From assembly GCA_029783825.1 (NCBI GenBank), contig JAREIK010011465.1:168591-232590 (forward strand): a stretch of DNA of 64,000 nt. Direction: 5' to 3'. The translations under genes were made by a program, and so were the position numbers. The DNA is from Sapria himalayana. Its lineage: Eukaryota; Streptophyta; Magnoliopsida; Malpighiales; Rafflesiaceae. Position 1 is the first letter of the stretch. Each line of letters opens with the position of its first letter. Below the pieces are notes generated by a model that was given only the letters and a program-made list of their open reading frames with translations, did not search any database and had not been told where the DNA came from. Shown piece by piece: positions 13,317-23,454 of the stretch.

Positions 13317-15420
13317 ATGAGTTCAGATCATCATTGGATGAACAAAAGATTTATGAATGAAATTTTGAATCAAGAATTTTTGAGTGAGCTTAAAACTTTC
13401 ATCAACTTTGTGGGTAGTCAATCAAAATGGATTGATGGAGAAAAAATTAAGTGTCCATGTAATAACCGCATGTGTCAGAATATTTCTTTTTATGATGTAA
13501 ACAAAATAATTTGGCTTAGTACCAAATTATTTTGTTTGGATTTATCATGGGAAAAGTACAATGGCTCTTAACATTGACCAAAATAAGGATATTGAATCAT
13601 TTGCATGTTGTGATGAAGCATCTAACACATACAATAGAATGGTCATGGATGTTGTTGGTGCTTGCTTCAATATGGATTACATGAAAGAACCACCAAATCC
13701 TGAAGCTCAAAAATTTTATGAAATGCTTAAAGTTGTAGATAATGAGTTGTGGCCTCATTGTAAAATGCATTCGTAATTGTCACATGTGGCTTGAAAAATG
13801 AACATGAAGTTAGAAAATCATATGTTTGAGAAATTATTTGATCAGTTAACAGAACCGATGAAAGAGATTATTCCGAATAATAATTTTGTCACAAACAACT
13901 TTTACAAAACTAAGAAGTTACTATGAGGTATGGGTCTACCAGTGGAAAAAATTGTTGTTTCAATGGATGTATGTTATATTGAGGTGGTGATAGTGATTTA
14001 ATTAGCAGTACATTTTGTGATCATTTTCAGTTTAAGAAGGCACCTTGTATTGTAGATATGGAACAAAAGGTGAAAGTTGCATTAAAGAAGATGTACTACT
14101 TTTCTGTAATTCATCGATTACAGAGACTATATGCATCAAATGCTACAGAAAATGATATGAGGTTAAATTTTGAGCATGAGGTTGAAGAAGGGTTGATTCG
14201 TCATCCATTAGATTCAATTGATTGGAAGCATTTTAATGATATACATCAAGATTTTGTAGCTAAAAGTCAAAATGTGAGATTGGGTCTCAGCACTGATGGA
14301 TTTCAACCATTTGGCCAATCTAGACAATACTATTCGACATGGCTAGTGATAGTGGCACCTTATAATTTTCCTTCGTGGTTGTGTATGAAGGAGCAATATA
14401 TGTTTTTGTCAATATTGGTTCCAGGGCCGAAAAATCTGAAAGACATACTGGATATTTTCTCACAGACCAATATCGTAGTGTTAAATAATTTGTGGGATGT
14501 TGGTGTGAATACATATGACATCTCAAAGAAGCAGAATTTTATTATGCGGGCAACCCTTATGTGGATGGTAAGTGAATTTTTTTCATATTTAATGTTGTCT
14601 AATTGAAGTACTACAGGATGATTTGAATGTTCATATTGCATGAAAAATTCAGATGCATTAACCCTCAAATTAAGTCGTAAATAGTTATGGTTTGATAATC
14701 ATCATAAGTTTCTACCTACGAATCATTCATTTCGTAGAAATAAAAATGCATTTCAAAAAAATAAAATAGTGATGATAGTTGCACTAGCTGTTCGTTCAGA
14801 AGATAAAATTTTGACAGAGATCCAGAGTTTGGGTCTAAAGAATGTGACTGAAAAAAATACTATTAGAACTAATAGACCAATATGAAATATATTTGTATGG
14901 AGTAAATGCATTACTTTTTGGGACGTGCCCTATAGGAAGTCCAATTTAATTCATCATAACTTGGATGTAATGCATATTAAAAAAATATGTTTGATAATGT
15001 TTTCAACACTATCTTTAATATAGATGGAAAACAAAATACACTTTAAAATCAAGAAAAGAGTTGAATGATAACTATCAGCATCTTGAATTGAAACTTAATG
15101 AGATAAAAGGAAAATTCTTTAAAGTTTGTTACACACTTGATAAGAAGGCAAGATAGATATTGTGTGAATGGGTTAAAATTTCAAATTCCCTGATAGTTAT
15201 GTGTCAAATATGGGTAGATGTGTGGATATGAAGAATCTTAAGTTAATTGGAATGAAAAGTCATGACTATCATGTATTTATGCATAGATTAATACCAATTG
15301 CATTCCGTAAATTACTTTCCCTAAGTGTTTGGAAGGTCCTTATAGAAGTTAGTTTTTCTTCAAACAGCTAACTGCCACCACAATCAAAATAGATGACATG
15401 GTGAGACTAAGAATGACATA
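13317..15420 (+). pseudogene. CACTA transposase TNP2 (Transpos_assoc plus Transposase_21), decayed
   Basis: This is the remnant of the DNA transposase that cuts and moves CACTA elements. At 13317-13510 lies the N-terminal transposase-associated domain, with FINFVGSQSKWIDGEKIKCP and a CPCNNRMC zinc-like motif. At 13561-13775 comes NPEAQKFYEMLKVVDNELWP. At 13800-13990 the frame continues with FYKTKKLL followed by a stop, then GMGLPVEKI. At 14058-14606 is the Transposase_21 core: RLQRLYASNATENDMR, RLGLSTDGFQPFG (the Asp of the catalytic type), PGPKNLKDILDIF and WDVGVNTYDISKKQNFIMRA. Weaker homology follows: NLIHHNLDVMHI near 14940 and YVSNMGRCVDMKNLKLIGMK near 15200. Several stops and frame changes separate the pieces. 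ATG at 13317 fits the usual family start. Confidence 0.92.
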
Positions 15421-15424
15421 CTAG

Positions 15425-16000
15425 TTATTCTTTGTAAGCTTGAATGGATATACTCACTGAGCTTTTTTGACTCAATGGAGCATTTGTCATTTCATTTGGC
15501 ATATGAAGCAAGGATAGCAAGGCCAGTATAATATAAGTGGATGTAACCTTTTGACAGGTAAATACATATAAGTCGTTATGTTTTATTATTTCAAACATAA
15601 AGTAATATTTTAATTTAATATAATTGAAACCTACCATTTTGGTTGTAGGTATCTTTGTTAATTGAAATTGAATATTAGAAACAAGGAAAAAGTTGAAAGT
15701 TCAATTTGCAATGCATATTTAGTAGAAGAAGCATCATCTTTTTGTTATTATTATTTTGAGGATCATATTAATACAAAGATTAGAAATGTGCCTCAAAATT
15801 ATGAAGGTCATGTGTCTGTAGAATATAATTATATGGACAAGCTATCTATCTTCAAGCACACTGGAAGAGCATTTGGAAGAACAAAGAAAAGATGTATGAC
15901 AAATGAAGAGTACAAAGCAACTCGGAGCTATGTTTTACCTAATTGTGAAAAGGTTGCACCATATATTGAGTATATGTACCCAAAATGGTTGCAGGTTTAA
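15425..16000 (+). pseudogene. DUF4218-type C-terminal part of the CACTA transposase
   Basis: The frame from 15662 reads NKEKVESSICNAYLVEEASS, then FCYYYFEDHI, LSIFKHTGRAFGRTKKRCMT, NEEYKATRSYVLPNCEKVAP and YIEYMYPKW. This is the DUF4218 signature that follows the Transposase_21 domain in plant TNP2-like proteins. Upstream, at about 15440-15540, weaker frame-shifted homology (a Ser-Met-Glu-His-like region) links back to the TNP2 piece. Its biochemical role is unknown. The 113-codon open stretch is the best preserved piece of this protein in element A. Confidence 0.85.
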
Positions 16001-16229
16001 TCAGTGTAATTTTTTCCTTAATAGGAATAATTAAAAATTGATATACATTTTTTTTCATCTATTTATATGTGTGTAGTATTTATGTTGAGCAGTTAAAAAA
16101 TAGGCAACAATAATTTCTAGCAATGAAGTCAATTATATGCTATAATAGATTTTCTGAATTGGTTCAAAAACTATGTGAGAATTATTAAGTTTTAATTATT
16201 TAAAATTTTTAATTTATTAGCATTTTTTA

Positions 16230-16930
16230 GTTGGTAACATCATTTGTTTAATTAATGCAACAAGTAAATGATCATTCAATTGGAAATTCCAATATTATTT
16301 TCAATTTGTCAATGGATATAAATTTCACACAATTGGGAATGGTTCTTCTAAAGCAACAAAGAATAATGGTGTATGCATTAAAGGCTTAGGTTATGGTGTA
16401 GATGAGATTGATTATTATGGTCAACTCACAAAAGTTATTGAGTTGGAGTATCGTCGACTTGAAAATAATATGATTTTATTATTAAAGTGCGAGTGGTTTG
16501 ATCCTACACGAAATGTGGGTACAAAGATTCATTCGGATTATAAGCTAATGGATGTTAACCATAAACACATATATAATTGAGATGAGTCATTTATTATGGT
16601 AGTTCAAGCCACTCAAGTATATTATTATACATATCCAAGTTTATCTCGTTATAAGAGTGACTGGTGGATGATTTGCAAAATCAAAGCTCGATCAATTTTT
16701 GAAGTACCAACATCTCGAGAAAGAAGTACAAACTTAGCTATTGCACCAGCATTCCAAGAAGATGATATAAATAATATAACACCTATGCGTGTAGATGAAG
16801 TCCTCGAAAATTTATGTGACTCAAATAGTGGCATAATAGAAATTGATGATGATCAATTTCTATCTGAAGATGAGCTGGAACGTCCATCAGAATCAGATGA
16901 AATCAGAAGATCCATTGGATAATGATAGTG
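16230..16930 (+). pseudogene. DUF4216 domain at the end of the CACTA transposase
   Basis: From about 16290 the translation shows NGYKFHTIGNGSSKAT-like sequence, then NNGVCIKGLGYGVDEIDYYG, QLTKVIELEYRRLENNMILL, KCEWFDPTRNVGTKIHSDYK and LMDVNHKHIYN. An in-frame stop is followed by the open frame 16596-16922: VVQATQVYYYTYPSLSRYKS, DWWMICKIKARSIFEVPTS, and an acidic tail ending DDQFLSEDELERPSESDEI. This is the DUF4216 pattern with its acidic C-terminus. It is the same gene as the TNP2 pieces upstream, separated by decay and perhaps introns. Element C carries the counterpart on the minus strand at 43906-44600. Confidence 0.88.
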
Positions 16931-17087
16931 ATGCCGATAATTTAACATTTATGATTATTTTATAATATTATACTATCAAAGACTTTTTATATTTTGTTGA
17001 AATCTTTTGGTGTGTATTATTCTTAGATGCATGGTTGTTCATCATATCTCTATTATTTGTTCTATGTATTTATTTTTTGTATAGTAG

Positions 17088-19080
17088 ATGGCACATAAAG
17101 GACATAGTCATTACGGAGGTGGACGTGGATGCAGAAATGAATGAAATTCATCTTGTATTTTACATCACATTGCAAATTTAGTAGCATTAAATACCAACCA
17201 TATCCAGACTTCAACATCAAAATCACCATCTCCATTTCCATCACTACCACCATCATTGAAGCATCTACCATCACCTTTATTAGATATAAGCCCACCACTC
17301 ATTGCCCTCTCTACACACACTTTTGATCCATAAGCAATTTCTACACCACCATTTACACCGACAATTCCCCCATTTACAACACCATAGACATCATCAAATT
17401 CCATGCCTTCCTCTACATTCAGTGCTAGGTTAGTAATTGAGATTGTGGATGGAAGGTATATGAAATATGTAAATATTACTTGAATAAAAAATTATGATGT
17501 TTCTTTTAGTGGGTTATATATATATTATTGATTTGCTTGTTTTTAATGTTATGAATTTATTTGTACAGTTTTATTCCATATCACAAGTGTTCAGCTATAA
17601 TTATAATGTCTTTCAAAAAAATTGATCGATTCTAAAGCATTTTCGTGGAAGAAAGTTTTGGAATCGACAAGGGATTCTAATTATAATGACTTTCATGTAA
17701 AAATAATGAAATAAAAGTATTTAAAATTATTTATCTAATTAGTTAATTAATATGTTGGTTATTATCCAAGCAGTAAATGATAATTTCATTGTTATTAATA
17801 TCAATTTTTGGTGATTTTTCAATATGTAGAATTAGTGCACATGGGCACCCAAATTTGATGGAAAGATAAAGCTATTGTGGAAGAGCAAAGCTGTTAAACG
17901 ATATTTAGATTTTGTCTATAAATTGAAGAATCTAAAAGATAGGCCATATTTTATATCCGAGGATGACTGACTTGAGTATCTTAAGCATTGGGAGGATCCA
18001 GATGTGAAGAAAAAAATAAGAGATTGCCAGCAAAAATCGAAGGACTGAGGTAGCCATACTTTGTACAGGAATGTCTCGCTACACTAGAGGGTCAAAGTCG
18101 AGCATTGAGCATGCTCGAGATTTTGTACAATTTTAAAGTTTAGAACATTTATATATTTAGTAGTTTTCCTAATAGTCCAAATAAATCAAATTTGTGCATG
18201 GTTTTATTAATTTTGTTTAAATTTTTTAACATTTTTTTGACTTTATAAATACATACTCTAGGCTGGAGAATTGGGTCAAGATCTCAATTTTTATGAGATT
18301 TTCAAGAAGATGCATGTGAAGAAAGTGGATGGTCAATTTGTTGACAACAAGTCTCAGATTATTTATGTAAGAATCTATTATATTAATAAATTTCTATAAT
18401 ACTACAGTAAATTTTGAAAGTAGTTTGGAATCCAAAATATTAAATTTATTTTATGTTTATCTAGAAAATTATTTTTTTTTATTTTTTCATAGGAACTCAT
18501 GGAGAATCATGTGAGAGTTGCTTCTCAACAAGTCGAGGCTTCTATGGATCTTCAACCAATTGACTATGATCCTATCTATTTGGAAATCATAGGAGGTCAT
18601 AAGAAGCAGCGAGTGTATGACATCAGCTTGAAGGGAGTGACATTTTGTTGTAGCAGCTGTACTTCTAATTCATTTGTTACAGTAGTGGTTAGTTAGGTAG
18701 TCGAACAACAAGTAATGGAAACAAATTAATATTTTGAAGTTATGGACCAAAATGAAAGAGAAGGATGAGTAGATTTCTCATTTGAAGGACAAAATACAAG
18801 AAATTTAAAAAGTGAAGGATGAGCAGATTACTCATTTGAAGGAAGAAATGCAAAAAATAAAAGAAATGAATGAAGAGATTAAAGAATTGAATGATGAGAT
18901 GAAAGAAAGTTAAGAATGTAATGCAATAGCAGATCACCTATATGGAGTCATAGTTAGCTACCTTGATGCGACAGATAGCATTTAGAGAACCAGCTGCGAA
19001 ACCACATAGGAGAGGCTAGCAAAAATGCACCAACTAATAATGAGGATGAATTTGTATCAGAATTATTTCTCAATGATTTT
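17088..19080 (+). pseudogene. Transposase_24-type second CACTA gene (Ptta/En/Spm), decayed
   Basis: This is the second gene of plant CACTA elements, thought to act in DNA binding like TnpA. ATG at 17088 starts MAHKGHSHYGGGRGCRNE, matched by MAPKGLSHGGGRRGCRNE in element C, followed by a Ser/Pro/Thr-rich stretch to 17440. The middle at 17830-18120 reads HGHPNLMER, FVYKLKNLKDRPYFISEDD, EYLKHWEDPDVKKKIRDCQQ and SSIEHARD. A further exon at 18260-18370 reads AGELGQDLNFYEIFKKMHVK and KVDGQFVDNKSQIIY. The next exon, from 18494 after TTTTTTCATAG, reads ELMENHVRVASQQVEASMDL and QPIDYDPIYLEIIGG. At 18750-18912 a heptad-like, Lys/Glu-rich stretch forms a coiled coil. Stops and frame breaks are frequent. 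Confidence 0.88.
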
Positions 19081-19194
19081 TTATTTTTTTCAATGTGTAG
19101 CTAAATGGGATGAAACTTTTTTAGTGGTATCAATTTTATTTATACTAGTTTTTTTTATGTTTTTCTGATTAACCTAACTATGAATCTTTGCAGG

Positions 19195-19490
19195 ACATTT
19201 GATGTGAGACACACGAATAAATTCTGATTCAACGCCTTAAGACTTTGTCATGGTTCTTAGTATGGATGGGTTCAATCTTTACCAATCTCTACAAGATAAA
19301 AAGGAGGTTAAGCTATTATTATCTTTATTATTTATGAAATATTTTATTTTTTTACTCTCTCTCTCTCTCTTTAAATATCATTCTTGGCAATCTTTTAGAT
19401 ATTTTTGGAGTTGTATGACTATCAACTCAGATTAGTGTTTGTTCATGTCTATAATTACAATTTTTATATATTTGTGAATGTGTATTGTTT
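19195..19490 (+). other. Exon-like segment after the Transposase_24 tail, shared with element C
   Basis: An acceptor-like TTTGCAG at about 19194 precedes GGACATTTGATGTGAGACAC. The same acceptor and following 100 bases occur in inverted orientation in element C (about 41720-41590). A second conserved stretch, GAGTTGTATGACTATCAACT (19409 on), matches 49000 and 41480. Conservation between elements suggests a functional 3' region or a captured exon. I do not recognise a protein in it. Between 19491 and 19781 nothing identifiable is seen except a GAGGAGAAGAAATG-rich stretch. Confidence 0.45.
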
Positions 19491-19781
19491 TAATGGAGTG
19501 CATATTATTTTTATGGAGTGTATATTAAATTATTTATAGCCATGGATGTGTATTCAATGAACTATTTTGCAGTTAGGTTGTCACATATAATGAAGTGATG
19601 GTGCTAGCTTCGAACCAAAAGAAGAACCATATGGTAGCAGAAACTATAGGGTTGATGGACTAACATAATGAATCTAAGCGATCATAATCTATGGTCCAAT
19701 CACATGGAGAGGAGAAGAAATGTTCAAAAAAAGCCACATGGGAGCAAGGTGCCACAGGGAGTGGTGCGGCAAGGTATCCTT

Positions 19782-20839
19782 CTTATCTATTTATCTATCT
19801 GTCTATCTATCTGCCGATCTATCTATTTGTCTATCTAACTTTCTGTCTATCTATCTATCTATTTTTCTATCTATCTATTTTTCTATCTTTCTATCTATCT
19901 ATTTATCTGTCTGTCTGTCTGTCTATTTGTCTATATATTTATCTTTCTATCTATCTATCTATCTATCTATCTATTTGTCTATTTGTATATCTGTCTATCT
20001 ATGTATCTGTCTTTCTATCTATCTTTTTATTCTTATATATATTTATTTGTCTATCTATATATCTATCTATCTATATGTCTATATTCCTATGTGTCTATTT
20101 ATCTATCAGTCTATCTAGAAATCTTTTTATCTATCTATCTATCTATATGTCTAACTATCTATCTGACTATCTGACTATCTATCTATCTGGCTATTTGGCT
20201 ATCAGTCAATCTATCTATCTATCTATATGTCAATATGTCTATTTGTCTTTATATCTATCTTTCTAATTTTTTATCTATCTATTTGTCTATCAAGTTATTT
20301 ATCTATCTATCTATCTGTCTGTCTATCTAATAATCTATCTATATATCTGACTATCTATCTATCTATCTATCTATCTATATATATGTCTATCTGTCTATCT
20401 ATCTATCTAAATCTCTATCTATCTATTTATGAATCTATCTATTTATGTGTCTACTTTCCGACCTATCTACATGTCTATCTATATATCTGTCTGTCTATAT
20501 GTCTATCTGCCTATCTATCTATCTACATATCTATTTATCTATCTATCTGTCAATTTGTCTATCTACCTAATTACCTATCTATCTGTCTATCTATCTATCT
20601 ATCTATTATTCTAATTGTCTATATGTCTATATGTCTATCTATCTATATATCTTTTTATTTATCTATATGTCTATATATCTATCTATCTATATGTCAATTT
20701 GTCAATCAATCAATCAATCAATATATATATATATATATATATATATCTCTCTCTATCTCTTTATCTATCTATCTATCTGACTATCTGTTTATTTGTCTAT
20801 TTGCCTATCTGCCTATCATTCTATTTATCTATCTATCTA
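19782..20839. repeat. Degenerate (TATC)n array, block 2 (TATC on + strand)
   Basis: About 1.06 kb of TATC, TGTC, TTTC and TAAC units in four-base phase, with a CAATCAATCAATCAAT stretch and a TA run near 20705-20745. The orientation is opposite to the blocks at 3572-8494 and 29816-38953. The left edge follows GCGGCAAGGTATCC without any CACTA terminus. The right edge is the CATTACAAG end of element B. Confidence 0.95.
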
Positions 20840-21560
20840 CATTACAAGAAAAGCCCAAATAGCTAAAGAAATTTTCCTAGCTATTTGGGCTTATTGCATC
20901 TTTAAAATAGAATAATGATGGATTAAAGACAGAAATATTCCCTAACTAAAGTGTTCATTACAAAATATTAACGAGAACAAAATTTTCCTAGCAGATTTTT
21001 AAACATGGAAATTCCCTAGCTAATTATATTTTTTCTCTTGCTAATTTTAATCATATTTAAGAATAGTAAGTAATAATTTTCAACTAAATTTGTACAAAAT
21101 ATTTCCTAGCTAAATTAGCATGGGAAAAATCCCTAGCTATTTTTATTCCAATGCTATTTTCACAATTTTTTTACTCAAAAATTGATTACATATTTTTAAA
21201 TTTTTATATTAAATTGAATAAAAATATTTACTATAAACCTTTATTTATAATTTACAAAAAGTATTAGTTAAGGAATTTTTCTAATACAATAGTTACATAG
21301 TTAAAACTAAAACATTACATAGGTATATATTCATTTAAAACTAAATCATCGTTCTCATCATTAGCTGATGCATTTGTGCTAGCTTTTTTCTTGGGAACTC
21401 TGCTAGAACTCAATGTGCTATCTGTCTTTTCAAGAGCACTTACTGTGACTCCATATAAGGCATCTACTTTTGTATTGCATTTGGTACTGCTCATAAAAAA
21501 TATTCTGAACTTCCTCAACAAAATAATCATCAACACTAAAATCACAAATCAAAGCTGCAA
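20840..21560. repeat. Left long inverted end of element B
   Basis: This stretch pairs with the reverse complement of about 29097-29815. Shared landmarks include AATAGAATAATGATGGATT, AATTCCCTAGCTAA, CCCTTGCTAATTTT-like strings and the Transposase_24 tail. By eye roughly four in five bases agree over the terminal 300. The first five bases, CATTA, carry a C-to-T change from the family CACTA. Confidence 0.8.
21310..21560 (-). pseudogene. Transposase_24 C-terminal exon remnant (left copy in element B)
   Basis: On the minus strand the frame reads STKCNTKVDALYGVTVSALE, KTDSTLSSSRVPKKKASTNA, then NDENDDLVLNEYIPM, ending at about 21320. It matches the tail of the Transposase_24 gene in elements A (to 19080) and C (41830 on), including the Tyr-Gly-Val-x-Val and acidic Asp/Glu end. 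The rest of the gene is absent. The exon has a mirror copy at 29097-29401. Confidence 0.75.
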
Positions 21561-21639
21561 TAATATTAACTAATAAAAGGCACATTCTAACACAAAACAA
21601 CACCTAGCATACATGAAGGAAAATATTACTTAATTTTTA

Positions 21640-21850
21640 GATGCGCTGGTTGACTAGATCCAGTAGCTAAAGCATCTACAACAAGTTTATCTCCTAATTT
21701 CAAGCATTTTATCGATACCTTTTCATTTATTTTAGGGGCTGTATATACAAACAATACTTATCATCGAGCATTTTCCAGTCCTTTATTGATGCTTCGTCTA
21801 CAAATTCAAATAAAGGCTTAGATTTTTTACCGAGAAGATGATGAAATATA
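21640..21850 (-). pseudogene. Coding-like fragment, unidentified
   Basis: On the minus strand, from about 21845 down, a frame reads KPLFEFVDEASIKDWKMLDD and KYCLYIQP. After a one-base shift it continues KINEKVSIKCLKLGDKLVVD and ALATGSSQPAHL. The charged, ordered composition is unlike the surrounding AT-rich spacer, so it looks like a decayed exon. I do not recognise the family. It lies directly upstream, on the same strand, of the Transposase_24 tail. Confidence 0.4.
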
Positions 21851-23440
21851 GTTATGAAAAATAAAGAGATAAAACCAATCAACAAAATAACAAGCCAGAA
21901 AAAAATTGAACTAATATACTTATCAAGAAATTATTTCAAAATGTTACAAACATATCAAAATAAACTATAATAAATATTGGAACATTAAAGATTTATGTAA
22001 ATAAAATATAATTTGCTTAGAGCTAGATTTAGCTATTACACACATGATCGTCAATCAAATAAACCTAATATGAATGCTTTGTTATCTATAAAAAAAACAT
22101 CTAGCTAAAAATCACAAAAAATAGCTTGTACTTAGTTATATTATTTGGCACAAAAAAGCCCATCGGTTCAATTTTATCAGTGACTCTTACCATGAGCTTT
22201 AGACTTAGTTCTAGGTTGAATTAGGACACTTCCTAATTAAATCTTTAGCAATAGCCAATAGCCAGCAAGCATTTTGCACATCCAAATATACAAAATACTC
22301 TCCACAAATACCAACACTCATTTTGTGATTAACATCAAAATCCACAGACTGACTAAGTGGCAAAATACATGGATATCAAGCATGCATACCTAGTGTGCAA
22401 CATCAACATCCACACAATGTGAATGCATTATATCACACATGCATGAAGTATGTATACGAATCAATGTGTATAATCAATCCAAGCATACCATGGTGATTCA
22501 TGATTTTGGTACTTGTAATGATTTACCACGAACATCCAGATTAATACTTTGTGCATGAGTAGGATCTTCACCCATTTTTATAATTGTGGTAACAACTTGA
22601 CTTTACATGATGTCATATAGACACAAATATCTACTATATAATTTATATAGAAAATGCAATATACAGTAACTCAATTGTATTACTAGAACTAGTAAGCCAA
22701 GTCTTATGAGAGAATATATAATAGCTAGGCAAAAGATGAATTTGGAAAAATAAACACCAGAATCAAAACACACACTTTTGCATTTAGATAAACGATGAAG
22801 AGTAAGGGTAGAAAGCGTATCTCAAATCATTAAAAATTTCATGGCTAAAGGAAATCTCTCTTACTCGACTATTAGGTTATGATGTATCCATGTCGGAGAG
22901 AGAAGCAGAGGTGCTTGATGCTAGTCAGGGTTGTCTTGCTCTAGACAACAAGATAGTGTTTTTGTGTTTTAAATTCTCAAAATGTTTAATTTTTCATTAT
23001 CAAAACATTAATTAAACAAAAATATATAAAAACATAAAGACTCAACTTTTTTTTTAATTATCAAATTATTTTCAACAAGTTCATGTGCGTGTAGCAAGGC
23101 ACTCATGACAAAAAACACCTTACAATTTTTAATTATTAAATTAATTAAACAATAAATATATACACAACTTCAAAAAATAGATGTTTGGCCTTCCAACAAG
23201 AACAAAATCATATGGCTACAAAATTTGTAAACTTCATATAGCAAAGCACACATGAAAAAATTATTGGTCTTCAAGCCACTCTCCTAGAAGTTATAAACAC
23301 TCGTTATGTTTATATATATATATATATATATCATTTATCATCTACTTCTAAACTTGTTAATTCACATTATAATCACTCATCTCAAATATATATAAATGTA
23401 TCAATAAGTATAGAAGATCGTGGAAAAAAATAAAATAACT
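21851..23440. other. Element B interior, left part
   Basis: No gene is supported. Positions 22490-22580 (GATTTTGGTACTTGTAATGA and surroundings) match the reverse complement of 12510-12590 in element A, marking CACTA 5' sequence in minus orientation. A TA run lies at about 23311-23330. A GC-richer patch at 22840-22960 could be old exon sequence but gives no readable frame. Confidence 0.5.
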
Positions 23441-23454
23441 GATAAAATGGGTCT

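Larger units (their letters stand above)
8495..19781 (+). mobile_element. CACTA element A, transposase-bearing, right terminus not visible
   Basis: The left terminus is CACTACAAAAAATT at 8495, preceded by ATA. Subterminal TAGCTAGGGA-type motifs run to about 8900. Then come AT-rich spacer, an ATAACTATAT-rich zone (10470-11640), and remains of the two standard CACTA genes in the usual order: TNP2 with DUF4218/DUF4216, then a Transposase_24 gene. After 19490 homology to element C stops, and the sequence runs into a TATC array at 19782 with no TAGTG end. The true right end may be lost, or may be the TAGTG at 29815, which is followed by ATA. Many stops and frameshifts indicate no working transposase. 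Confidence 0.75.

Noticed and set aside
14320..14668. Minus-strand frames of 68 and 102 codons over the TNP2 core
   Set aside because: Shadow frames of the plus-strand transposase homology, which is unambiguous.
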